DNA from: DASQPR01 sp963797605
Lineage (GTDB): Bacteria; Actinomycetota; Actinomycetes; Mycobacteriales; Micromonosporaceae
NCBI GenBank assembly: GCA_963797605.1
Contig: CAWCPX010000005.1
Location: 744,001-808,000, forward strand
Reading direction: 5' to 3'
Length of the DNA stretch: 64,000 bases
The translations under genes were made by a program, and so were the position numbers. How positions within the stretch are numbered: position 1 is the first letter of the stretch; every line of letters starts with the position of its first letter. Below the pieces are notes generated by a model. That model saw nothing but the letters and a program-made list of their open reading frames with translations. It was not told where the DNA came from and ran no database searches. Positions 8,611 through 18,583 of this stretch are shown here, piece after piece.

Positions 8611-10375
8611 GAGCCTGTTGCTGAATTGCCGGTGGCGGGTGGGTGTGTCGGGCAGTGTGGTGGGGCCTGGGTGGGATGCCGGGCCCCACCGTCGTGTGGG
8701 GGCTGTTCTGCGGTGGGCTTGTCCGTGGTGTCGGGGGCTTGGTTAGGCGTGTTGGAGGGTGTGGAGGCGGCGGAGGTTGTGGGCGAGGGCGGCGAGGGTG
8801 AGTTCGGCGGTGCAGGCGGGCAGTCCGCGTAGGAGGAAGGTGCGCAGGCCGGTGCGGTCTTTGAGGTGGCCGTTGATGGGTTCGATGGTGGCGCCGCGTC
8901 GTTTGTAAAGGGCGGCGCCGTCAGGGGTGCGGAGGCGGTGGTGCATGGCCTGGGTTGCGGTGACGCCGTCGGGTGGGTGTCCGGCGGTCGGGTCGGTGGT
9001 GGCGGCGTGGTGCAGGTCGCGGCTTTTGCCGGTGGCGATGAGCCGGTCGGGGCCGGGTGCGGTGAGGTTGGCGTGGCTGTGGTAGCCGTTGTCGGCCAGG
9101 ACGGTGCCGATGGTGGCGTCGGTGGTGGGGTCGGGTCGGTGCGGGCGTAATGCTGCGGCGGTGGTGGTGGTTTTGTGGAGCATGGGCAGGAGTTGGTTGA
9201 CGTCGCCGGTGTCTTGGACGAGGTCGCCGGCGATGATGAAGTGGTCCCCACTGGCGGCGAGTTGGGCGTTGTAGCCCTGGATGAAGCCTTTGCGGGTGGG
9301 CATCAGCCGGGAGTCGGGGTCGGTGCTGTTGCGCTGCGGCGGTGTGACCTTCTTGGATTTCCCGGTCGTGGTGGCGGTCGTGGGCGGTGCGTCGCTGCCA
9401 CTGTTCGGTGTTGCCGCGGCCGCGGCGGCTGCTTGGGCTGCTGCTGCCTTGGCGGCTTCGACAGCGGCGCGGGTGAACCGATTATCGGGGCCGTGGTTGG
9501 CGGTGAGCCGGGCGGCTTTCGCCTCGGCCAGGGCGACGGGGTCGACACCGCGGGGGGTGCGGCCCGGGATCGATTCGGTGCGGGCCCGCCGCAGATAGTC
9601 CGCAGCCTGCTGCCGTTGGGTTTCGGACAGTTCACCGGCCCGGGCCTGTTCGGCGTTGAGTTCGTCCAGGCAGCGCCGCAGCCGGGCGGCCCGCTCGGCC
9701 CGACCCGCGGCGCCGCGCCCGCCCCCGTCGGGGGGTTCGTCACCGCGGCGGTCCGGCCCGAACAGGGCGTCCTGTTCGGCGTCGGCCGCCGCAGCCTGCG
9801 CCGCCAGTTCGGAGACCGTCACGACGTAGAAATCCCGGCGGTGGTTGGCGTCGATCGACGCATTCGCCGCGATCTTCGTGCCGTCGATCGCCACGATCCC
9901 CAACCGGACATAGCCGGCCCGTGCGCATACCGCCAGGACCTGCGCGAACAGATCGGTGACCTCGGCCAGATGCCGCTGCCGGAACCGGGCGATCTGGGTG
10001 TGGTCCGGGACGTCCTGGGCGCAGATCACCCGGAACGCCACATCGGTGTGACAGGCCCGCTCGATCGCCCGCGACGACCGCACCCCGTTCGCGTAGCCGT
10101 AGATCAGCAACGCCAGCATCATGGCCGGGTCGAACGCCCGCCGCCCGGCCCCACCCAACGCGTACCGGCCCGTCAACGCCCGCAGATCAAGGTGCCCGAC
10201 CACGTCCAGGACCAACCACACCTGATGATCAGCCGGCAACCAATCGACCATGTCCACCGGCAACAGGAACCGCTGATCACGATCCACCGGCCGAAACCGC
10301 TTCGCCATCCCCCAATTATCGACGCATATCTATACAAAGACAACCAACATCACATATCGAAAACGCAACAGGCTC
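8611..10375. mobile_element. IS1182-family insertion sequence
   Basis: The element is about 1.77 kb. Terminal inverted repeats GAGCCTGTTGC (8611-8621) and GCAACAGGCTC (10365-10375) flank one transposase gene. TCCC occurs just outside both ends (8607-8610 and 10376-10379) and may be a 4-bp target duplication. The insertion lies in the loop of a palindromic repeat whose arms remain on either side. The transposase frame and both ends are intact, so the copy may still be active. Confidence 0.8.
8743..10308 (-). CDS. IS1182-family DDE transposase
   Basis: This is a 521-residue transposase. The N-terminal DNA-binding part runs to about residue 130 and contains DVPDHTQIARFRQRH. The RNase H-like catalytic core shows the acidic triad: Asp in AIDGTKIAANAS near 170, Asp in VLADNGYHS near 400, and Glu in RRGATIEPINGHLKDR near 480. 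An Ala-rich, low-complexity insert with spaced basic residues separates the first two. The start is ATG preceded by a G-run. The frame is complete, in contrast to the genes a few kilobases to the right. Confidence 0.9.
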   Translation of the reverse strand: MAKRFRPVDRDQRFLLPVDMVDWLPADHQVWLVLDVVGHLDLRALTGRYALGGAGRRAFDPAMMLALLIYGYANGVRSSRAIERACHTDVAFRVICAQDVPDHTQIARFRQRHLAEVTDLFAQVLAVCARAGYVRLGIVAIDGTKIAANASIDANHRRDFYVVTVSELAAQAAAADAEQDALFGPDRRGDEPPDGGGRGAAGRAERAARLRRCLDELNAEQARAGELSETQRQQAADYLRRARTESIPGRTPRGVDPVALAEAKAARLTANHGPDNRFTRAAVEAAKAAAAQAAAAAAATPNSGSDAPPTTATTTGKSKKVTPPQRNSTDPDSRLMPTRKGFIQGYNAQLAASGDHFIIAGDLVQDTGDVNQLLPMLHKTTTTAAALRPHRPDPTTDATIGTVLADNGYHSHANLTAPGPDRLIATGKSRDLHHAATTDPTAGHPPDGVTATQAMHHRLRTPDGAALYKRRGATIEPINGHLKDRTGLRTFLLRGLPACTAELTLAALAHNLRRLHTLQHA

Positions 10376-10386
10376 TCCCGCGACCA

Positions 10387-10402
10387 CAAGTCTTCGCGAT
10401 CA
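10387..10402. repeat. Palindromic repeat family P, copy A, right arm
   Basis: CAAGTCTTCGCGATCA is the partner arm of 8584-8599, displaced by the IS1182-type insertion. Confidence 0.6.
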
Positions 10403-10477
10403 TGGGGAGGCAGGACTTATCCACAGGCGACGGTGATCGGTTTGAGTCCGCAGGCCGCTCCGACAACACTTTTGCCC

Positions 10478-11470
10478 ATGCGCTCCCGCGACGACCCGAT
10501 CCATCGTGTGAGCCGCGAGCAAGCCGGAATCGTCACCTACGCGCAGGCGAAAGCGGTCGGTCTGACGCATTCGTCGGTTCGTGCGCGTGTGGATTCAGGA
10601 CGTTGGCGTCGACTGCATCGCGGCGTCTTCGCCACGTTCACCGGTCCCCTGCCGCGCATATCCGAGATGTGGGCCGCCCTCCTCGTCACCGGGCGCGGCG
10701 CGATGGTCAGCCACGCATCGGCCGCCGAACTGTGGCACCTGACCGACACTCCGGCCCCGACGATTCACGTCACGATCCCCGCCAGCCGGCGGATCACTCC
10801 GGTGCGGGGAGTGTCGGTCCATCTATCCTCGCGCGCCGATCGGATTCGGCACCCGACCCGAAAGCCGCCACGGACGACGATCGAAGAGACCGTGCTGGAC
10901 CTCGTGACCGTAGCCGGATCGAGAGACGACGCGATCGCCATCATGAGCGCCGCGATCGGACGCCGGCTGACCACCGTGGCGCGTCTTGCCACCGCACTTC
11001 GTGACCGTCCACGATTTCGCTGGCGGAACGACATCGTCGCGGCCCTGACCGACATGGAGCCGGGCGCGCTATCGGTGCTCGAGGTGCGCTACCTACGTCG
11101 GGTGGAGCGAGCGCACGGCCTCCCGTGCGGCACGCGTCAGAGCCCGGCGACACAAGCGGGGCGCCGGATCTATCGCGATATCCGATACGCGGATTTCGGC
11201 ACCGTCGTGGAACTCGATGGTCGGGCCTTCCACCCGCCGGAGCGACGCCAGTCCGACGCTGAGCGCGACAACGTGGCGGCAGCCGCCGGAGACCTCGTGC
11301 TGCATTACGGATGGGACGCGGTGACGGTCACCCCGTGCGCCACCGCGACGAATGTGGCGGGCGTCCTCCGCCGCAACGGTTGGACCGGATCACTGCGCCC
11401 GTGCGGCCCTGGATGCATGATTGCGAAGAGTCGAGGTCGTGGGAACAGCCGCGACTCTTCGCGATCATGA
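10478..11470 (+). CDS. AbiEi-type N-terminal domain plus DUF559 (Vsr-like) protein
   Basis: This protein of about 330 residues has two recognisable parts. The N-terminal 60 residues (SREQAGIVTYAQAKAVG, SSVRARVDSGRWRRLHRGVF) are the winged-helix AbiEi-like domain found in type IV antitoxins. The C-terminal third (VELDGRAFHPPERRQSDAERDN, then TVTPC) matches the DUF559 fold related to the very-short-patch-repair endonuclease, with the ELDG Asp as likely metal ligand. Such proteins are abundant and uncharacterised in actinomycetes. The ATG at 10478 is preferred, and an in-frame GTG at 10433 exists. The last 17 or so residues are encoded by a palindromic repeat, so the original C-terminus may have been altered. 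No AbiEii toxin is adjacent. Confidence 0.7.
   Translation: MRSRDDPIHRVSREQAGIVTYAQAKAVGLTHSSVRARVDSGRWRRLHRGVFATFTGPLPRISEMWAALLVTGRGAMVSHASAAELWHLTDTPAPTIHVTIPASRRITPVRGVSVHLSSRADRIRHPTRKPPRTTIEETVLDLVTVAGSRDDAIAIMSAAIGRRLTTVARLATALRDRPRFRWRNDIVAALTDMEPGALSVLEVRYLRRVERAHGLPCGTRQSPATQAGRRIYRDIRYADFGTVVELDGRAFHPPERRQSDAERDNVAAAAGDLVLHYGWDAVTVTPCATATNVAGVLRRNGWTGSLRPCGPGCMIAKSRGRGNSRDSSRS
11418..11467. repeat. Palindromic repeat family P, copy B
   Basis: The left arm TGATTGCGAAGAGTCGAGG and right arm CCGCGACTCTTCGCGATCA pair at 17 of 19 positions around a 12-nt loop. The repeat forms the 3' end of the DUF559 gene and ends about 10 bp before the stop of the convergent glutamate dehydrogenase. 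Confidence 0.65.
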
Positions 11471-11477
11471 AAGGCAG

Positions 11478-14400
11478 CTAGGCGCCCGCGGTGTGGACCA
11501 GCGTGCGGATCTGCCGGAGCAGCACCGACAGCGCGGCCAGGTCGGCTCGGGAATCGTCGAACTCGCCCATCGAGTTGCGGGCCCGCGTGATCGCCGTCGA
11601 GTTCCCGTGCTCCCACACCGCACCCGTTCGTCGGCCGACAGCGATCCGTCGGTGGAGGTCAGCACCTCGCGGGTCAGCGCCGCCAAGCGCCGCGTACAGG
11701 TCGTAGCGCAGCGCCATCCGGGCCAGCGTCTGCCACCGGTCTTCGCGCGGCAGTTCGGAGATGCTGGGACAGCAGCGTGTCGACCCGGAAACTGGTCGGA
11801 CAGCGACGAAGTAGACGCCGGCCACCTCGGTCAGGTCCCGGCCGGTCGACTCGGCGACCGTGACGACGTCGAGCAGGCCGAAACCGTACATGATCCGGGT
11901 CGCCCAGTCGGCCAGGTCCTGCGGGATGCCGAGGCTGACGATCTCGTCCGCGTGCGTCTCGCAGCGCTCCTGTTCGCTGCCGCGGAAAGCCCGTCGAGCA
12001 TCGGCAGCAGCGTCGGCGACGCCGGGCGCGCAGCCGGGCGATCTCGGTCGGCACGTCGAGCGGCGCGCGGCGGCTGGACAGCAGCCATCGCATCGCGCGG
12101 TCGATCAGGCGCCGGGCTTCCAGGTAGACGGCGGTCTGCGCGGCGGTCGGCACGGAGCCGTCGGAGTCCAGCTCCTCGACCGCGTTCCACAGCTCGCGCA
12201 GGCCGAAGACGTCGCGGACGATCACGTACGCCCGGATCACGTCCGCCGCGGTGGCGCCGGTCTCCTCCATCGTGCGGTAGACGAAGGTGCTGCCGCCACG
12301 GTTGACGACCTCGTTGACCAGCACGGTGGTGATGATCTCGCGGCGCAGCCGGTGCTGCGCTCATCCGGTCCGGCGAGCGGCTCGCGCAGCGGCGTCGGGA
12401 AGTAGTTCGTCCAGCACGTCGGCCGTCCACGGATCGTCCGGCAGCGTCGAGGTCACGATCTCGTCCTCGAGCGCGATCTTCACGTACGCGAGCAGCACCG
12501 CGAACTCCGGCGAGGTCAGGCCCTGACCCGGCCTCGCTGCGCACGGCGAGTTCCTCGTCGGTCGGCAGCGCCTCCAGCGCCCGGTCGAGGTGGCCGCGCC
12601 GCTCCAGGTCGGTGATGAGCCGGCGGTGCACCGGCAGCAGCGAGCGCGCCTGCGCCTTCGCGTTGCCGAGCGCCGCGGCCTGCTCGTAGTTGTCCCGCAG
12701 CACGAGCGCGCCGACCTCGTCGGTCATCTCGGCCAGCAGCGCGTCGCGCTCGGGCAGTGGTCAGCTCGCCGTCGGCGACCAGCGGCACCGAGCAGGATCT
12801 TGATGTTGACCTCGTGGTCGGAGCAGTCGACGCCGGCCGAGTTGTCGATGAAGTCGGTGTAGATGCCGGCCGCCGCAGCCCAGGGCGGCCGCCGAAGGCG
12901 TACTCGATGCGGCCGCGCTGGGTCAGGCCGAGGTTGCCGCCCTCGCCGACCACCTGGCACCGCAGTTGCCGCGCCGTTGACCCGGATCGCGTCGTTGGCC
13001 TTGTCGCCGACCTCGACGTGGGTCTCGGCGGCGGCCTTCACGTAGGTGCCGATGCCGCCGTTCCACAGCAGGTCGACGGGCGCCTGCAGGATCGCCTTCA
13101 TCAGCTCGCTCGGGGTCATCGACGTGACGTCGTCGGCGATGCCGAGCGCGGCCCGGGCCTGCGGCCGACATCGGGATCGACTTGAGCGTGCGCGGGAAGA
13201 CGCCGCCGCCCGTCGGAGATCAGCGACGTGTCGTAGTCGGCCCACGACGAGCGCGGCAGGTCGAAGAGGCGACGGCGCTCCGCGAAGGACGAGGCCGCCA
13301 CGGGTCGGGGTCGATGAAGATGTGCCGGTGATCGAAGGCGGCGACGAGCCGGATGTGCTCGGAGAGCAGCATGCCGTTGCCGAACACGTCGCCGGACATG
13401 TCGCCGACGCCGACGACGGTGAAGTCCTGGCTCTGCGTGTCGATGTCCATGTCGCGGAAGTGCCGCTTGCACCGACTCCCACGCGCCTCGGGCGGTGATG
13501 CCCATGCGCCTTGTGGTCGTAGCCCGCCGAGCCGCCGGAGGCGAAGGCGTCGCCCATCCAGAAGCCGTACGCGATGGAGATCTCGTTGGCGATGTCGGAG
13601 AACGTCGCGGTGCCCTTGTCGGCCGCGACGACCAGGTAGGGGTCGTCACCGTCGTGGCGCACCACGTCGATCGGCGGCACGACCGTCGCCGCCGACGAGG
13701 TTGTCGGTGATGTCGAGCATGCGCCGAGATGAACAGCTGGTAGCAGGCGACGCCCTCCGCCTGGTACGCGTCCCGGTCGGCGGTCGACGGCGCCTGCTTG
13801 AGCACGAAGCCGCCCTTGGCCCCGACCGGCACGATCACGGCGTTCTTCACCATCTGTGCCTTGACCAGCCCGAGCACCTCGGTGCGGAAGTCGTCGCGGC
13901 GGTCCGACCAGCGGAGCCCGCCGCGTGCCACCGGGCCGAACCGCAGGTGTACGCCCTCGAACCGCGGCGAGTAGACGAAGATCTCGTACTGCGGCCGGGG
14001 CGCCGGCAGGTCCGGGATCGCTTTCGGGTCGAGCTTGATCGAGACGTACGAGCACGGCCGACCGTCGGCGGCCCGCTGGAAGAACGACGTGCGCAGGCGT
14101 GGCCTGGATCAGGGTCAGGAACGAGCGCAGGATGCGGTCCTGGTCGAGGCTCGCGACGGCGTCGAGTTGCTGCCCGATCGCGCTGGCCAGCTCCTTCGAC
14201 TGCAGTTCGCGGTCTTCGTCGTCGATCGTGCGCGTCGGCGAGAACCGGGTCTCGAACAGCGCCACGAGCAGCGCGGCCATGCTCGGGTAGGCGATGAACG
14301 TCGCCTCCATCGACTCCTGCGCGAAGACGGTGCCGGCCTGGCGCAGATACTTCGCGTACGCCCGGAGGATCACCACCTGCCGCCACGTCAGCCCGGCCCG

Positions 14401-16504
14401 CACCACGAGTTCGTTGAAGCCGTCGGTCTCCGCCTCGCCTCGCCAGGTGGCCGCGAACGCGTTCTCCATGTGCGGCCGCACGTCGACGAGCTCACGGGAG
14501 CCCTCGGGCAGCACCAGGCCGAAGTCGTAGACGTAGATCGTGCGCGTCGGCGCGGGCGATCTCGTACGGCCGCTCGTCGGCGACGCGCACGCCCAGCGAG
14601 TGCAGCACCGGCAGCACCGTGGAGAGCATCATCGGCTCGCCGTACCGGTAAACCTTGAATCTGACGTTGTGTTCGTCCATGCGCCGTCGGTAGACGTGCA
14701 TCTCGATCTGGCCGCGGCTCCTCGAGAAGCTCAAGTTTCGCGAGGTCCTTGACCGCCTCGCCGGGCAGGTGATCGTCTTTGTACGAGTCCGGCAGCGCCT
14801 TCACGTATCGCCCGTAGAGCACCTTCGAGTGCTCGTCGCCGACCTTCTGTTCGAGCAGCAGCCGGAAGTCGTCGTCCCAGTTACGGGTCGCGACGACGAG
14901 CTGCTCCTGGATCGCCTCGACGTCGATCGCGGGCGGCGGCGAGTTGGGGTCGGTGCGCACGATGAAATGGATGCGGGCCAGCAGCGACTCGCCGACGCGG
15001 GTGGTGAAGTCGACGCCGACGCCGCCCAGCTCGCGCAGCAGGATCGCCTGGATCGGCGAGGCGGTTGGCCGTGGTGAACCGGTCACGCGGCAGGTAGACC
15101 AGGCACGAGATGAACCGGCCGTAAAGGTCCTTGCGCACGAACAGGCGCAGCTGCCGTCGGCCCGCCAGCCGCAGCACGCCCATGACGGTGTCGAACAGGT
15201 CGTCGGTCTTGATCTGGAACAGCTCGTCGCGCGGATAGCCCTCCAGGATCGCCATCAGGTCTTTGCCGGAGTGGCTGCGCGGCGACAGGCCGGAACGCTC
15301 CATCACGGCCGCGACCTTGCGCTTGACGACCGGGAGTTCCTTGACCGAGTAGAGGTAGGCGGCCGACGCGAACAGGCCGAGGAAACGCTTCTCCCCGACC
15401 ACGTTGCCGGCCGCGTCGAAGGTCTTCACGCCGATGTAGTCGAGGTAGACGCTGCGGTGCACGGTCGACCGCGAGTTGGCCTTCGTGATGATCAGCAGCC
15501 GCTTGTCCAGCAGCGCCTCCTGGGCCTCCGGGCTCATGTCGGCGCAGTGCGCCGCGGCGCAGCAGCCTGGTCCGGCCCGCAGCGATGCCCAGCGCCGCGT
15601 GCCCGATGTTCGCTCGCGCGCGATGTACCGGCTCGCCGTCGCTCGTACGATCGTGAGTCGAGCTTGTATTCGCGGTAACCCAGGAAGGTGAACTGGTCGG
15701 CGCCGAGCCACCGGAGCAGTTCGACGCCGTCGGTGATGTCTTTGTCGGGCACCGGCAGCGTCGCGTTAAGCAGCTCGTCGGCCAGGGCCAGGGCGCGCGG
15801 GCACGCATCTTCGGCCAGTCTTCGACGGCCTCGCGCACGTCGGTGAGCACGCGGATCAGGTCGCGGCGCAACTCGTCGACGAGGGCCGGCTCGCGGACCC
15901 GGTCGATCTCCAGGTGCATCCAGCTCTCGATGAGCACACCGGTCGCGGCCGGCGGCGCCGTCGGCGGCACCGAACTGCGTCTCGTCGACGTCGGCGAGCA
16001 CCTCGACCAGCCGGCCGAGCGGCTCCCGGCGCACCACCATCAGCGGGTGGATCAGCAGGTGGACGTCGAGGCCGCGAGCGGCGAGCGCGGCGTTGACCGT
16101 GTCGACGAGGAACGGCATGTCGTCGGTGACGATTTTCACGATCGTGGTGTCGCCGTCGTCGGACGGAGCGATCTCGAGCTTCAACTCGCCCGGAAGCCGC
16201 TGTTCGGCGAGTTCGCGGTGGGTGCGAGCGGCGTCCAGCATGGCGGCCGGCGCCAGCCCGACGAGCTCCTCGTCGGGCGCGTAACGCCAGAACCGGCCGA
16301 CGAGCGCGGCGAGATCGTGATCGTCGCCGGCGAGCGCGACAGCTTCGGCGGCGAGCCGGATCGCGTCGGGGATCGGGCTCGCCACGCTCGTCGGCGCCGA
16401 CATCGGCATCATCGAGGTCGGTCGATGAACTCGGATCACCGGCGAGCGCGATGCTCAGACCGTTTGTCGTTCGCGTCGACACGTGCCGGCAGACGCCGTT
16501 CCAT
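11478..16504 (-). pseudogene. gdh: NAD-dependent glutamate dehydrogenase (large type), many frameshifts
   Basis: Summed over frames the product is about 1,650 residues, the size of the large NAD-specific glutamate dehydrogenases that convert glutamate to 2-oxoglutarate. In order one can read DDMPFLVDTVNAALAARG, LLRWLGADQFTFLGYREY, LLIITKANSRSTVHR, YGRFISCLVYLPRDRFTT, GGLRWSDRRDDFRTEVLGLV, KGGFVLKQAP, the nucleotide-fold segment GVGDMSGDVFGNGML, WNGGIGTYVKA and TDFIDNSAGVDCSDHEVN. All are conserved blocks of this family, but they lie in alternating frames with at least fifteen switches. At each junction checked, deleting one base restores the next frame. The likely start is ATG at 16504, with GGGGAG about 9 nt upstream. 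Catalytic blocks are intact, so the breaks look like sequence errors rather than decay. Confidence 0.85.
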
Positions 16505-16590
16505 GGGTGCCACTCCCCTCGGCCCACCACGTTGTGGGCTTGCGTACCGCCCAGCCTAGGGCCTGTTTCTTTCGGTTCGGTTACGGCAGG

Positions 16591-17654
16591 TCATCCCTCG
16601 GCGGGACGGGCGAGGGTTACCCGCTCTCCCGCCTCGTCGGGCGGCTGGTCGCGCCAGCAGCTCGGCCGGGGGCGCCGACCGCTGTAACGGCATCACGACG
16701 GGCGAGGCCGGCTCCTCGGCACCACCCGGACCGGCGCCCGCGTGGACGAGCGGGGCCAGGCCGGCGGCGAGCGTGTCGGCGACATCACGGGCGTAGACGC
16801 CGTCGGGGTCGTAATCGGGGTCGAACACCGTGACCTCGAGACCGACGCACGACGGCGACGACACCAGGCCCGCGATCAGCAGCTCCAACTCGGTGTAGGC
16901 GATGCCGCCCATGCTCGGGCGCGTCCACGGCCGGCATCACGGCCGGGTCGAGGACGTCGACATCGACGTGAACCCAGAAGCCGAGACAGTCGGCGAGCTG
17001 ATCGCGGGCCCACTGGGCGGTGCGGCCCGGCGCCCTCGGCCCGCAACTGCGGCACCGCGCGCATGGTGATGCCGGCGGCCTGCAGATCGAGCCGGTAGTC
17101 GTCGTTCGGCCGGATGCCGAGCAGCACCACGTCGACGTCCCGGATGTACGGCTTCAGCCCCTCCAGATCGGTCAGGTCCGGCTGGCCCCGCCCGGTCGCC
17201 AGGGCCAGGTCCTCACCGGCCGCGGCGCCCACGTAGGAGGCGTTGCCGGGGTGCCGGAAGTCGGAGTGGCCGTCGATGTAGACCAGCCCGTACGGCAGCT
17301 CGTCGGCGACCGCGCGCCGTTTCATCGCCAGAGCCGACCCGAGCAGCACCGAACAGTCGCCGCCGAGCACGACCGGGAACTCGCCCGCGTCGATGATCGC
17401 GCCGATCCGGTCGGCCAGCCGCCGCGAGTACGTCGCGATCAGGTCCGCGTGGCAGACGCCGTCGCCCGGCCGCCAGTCACCCGGGATCGAACCGTGGCGG
17501 CGTCACGCAACCGGCGTCACGGGCCCGGAGCCGGCGTCAGCAGACCCTGATCGCGCAGCGCGCCGGGCGCCTTCGCGCAGCCCGGCACGGACGTCGACGT
17601 CGGTGGCCGCAGACCGAGGTTGGACGGCGCGTCGAGCAGGGCGATCCGGCGCAT
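16591..17654 (-). pseudogene. Arginase/agmatinase-family protein, frameshifted
   Basis: This is a ureohydrolase-fold protein read through about five one-base insertions. It has the metal-binding motif GGDCSVLLGS, then YIDGHSDFRHP (metal ligands Asp, His, Asp), and later HVDVDVLDPAVMP (Asp ligands). The C-terminal GLEVTVFDPDYDP ends the domain. These are the four manganese-binding blocks of the arginase/agmatinase/formiminoglutamase family, so the substrate is a guanidino compound. The ATG at 17654 follows the thioredoxin stop by 11 bp, which suggests co-transcription. The end at 16591 is inferred after restoring the frame beyond LQRSAPPAELLA. Confidence 0.7.
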
Positions 17655-17665
17655 CGGGGTGGCCG

Positions 17666-18577
17666 TCAGTAGAGCGCGCTGGCCAGGGCGCGCCGTGCGG
17701 TGACGACTGCGGGGTCGTCCGGACCGGCCACGGTGAACAGCGAGATCAGGTGGGCCCGGGCCGCGTCGCGCTCGGCGCCGGACGTGCGCCGCACCAGGTC
17801 GACCAGCCGCGCGTAGGCCCGGTCGGCGGTGCCGGCGAGCACCTCGACGTCGGCCGCGAGCCCCTGGGCCACGACATCGTCGGGAGCCGCCGTCGGCCGC
17901 GGCGAGGGCCGCGCTCCGGATCGACGTCTTCGACCCGGCGCAGCAGCTCGACCTGGGCCAGCCCGGCCTCGGCCGCGCTGTCGGCCGGCGCGTCGGCGAG
18001 GATCTGCCGGTAGGCCTGCTCGGCCGCGTCAAGGTCGCCGTTGATCATCGCCTCGTCGGCGCCGGCGAACCGCGGGATCTTCGGGCACCTCGACCTCGAC
18101 GCCGCCGGCCTGGCACACGGCCGCGACCCACTGCCGCAGCTGGCTCTCGGGGATCGCGCCGGTGAACGCGTCGACCGGGCGGCCACCGATGATCGCGTAG
18201 ACCATCGGCACGCTCTGGACCTGCAACATCTGGGCGATGCGGGGGTTGGTGTCGACATCGACCCGCGCCAGCGTCCAGGTGCCGGCGCCCTCGGCGGCGA
18301 TCTTCGCCAGCATCGCGCCGAGCTGCGCGCTCGCCTCGGATCGCGGCGACCACATCTCCAGCACGACCGGCTTGGTCATCGACGCCTCGATGACGTCGGT
18401 CTGGAACGAGGCCTCGGAGATGTCGATGACCGAGTCGTCGCCTGGGCCACCGAATCGCGGGCCGCCAGGCGGGCCGCCGGCGGGTGCCGCGGCGGCCGGC
18501 GGGGCGGGCGTGCGGAGGGCGCTGAGATCGACAGCGCCTCGGGCCAGGATCGAAGGAGTGGAACGGGGATCGCTCAT
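17666..18577 (-). pseudogene. CnoX/YbbN-like thioredoxin-TPR protein, frameshifted
   Basis: This is a thioredoxin-fold protein with a C-terminal TPR region, as in YbbN/CnoX co-chaperones. A disordered Pro/Ala/Gly linker (about residues 22-45) precedes the thioredoxin domain (VVLEMWSPRSEASAQLGAMLAKI, then VDVDTNPRIAQMLQVQSVPMVY). The CxxC cysteines are replaced by SPRSEA, so it is redox-inactive like other YbbN-type proteins. The TPR part (MINGDLDAAEQAYRQIL, EAGLAQVELL, RAYARLVDLVRRTSG) follows in other frames. Three one-base insertions restore a protein of about 302 residues. It begins 6 bp after the end of the large permease gene. Confidence 0.75.
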
Positions 18578-18583
18578 GGTTGT

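Noticed and set aside
7449..9251. A 600-codon minus-strand frame rich in Pro and Thr
   Set aside because: It spans the antisense of the glycosidase and part of the IS element, and is a GC-frame shadow without any conserved motif.
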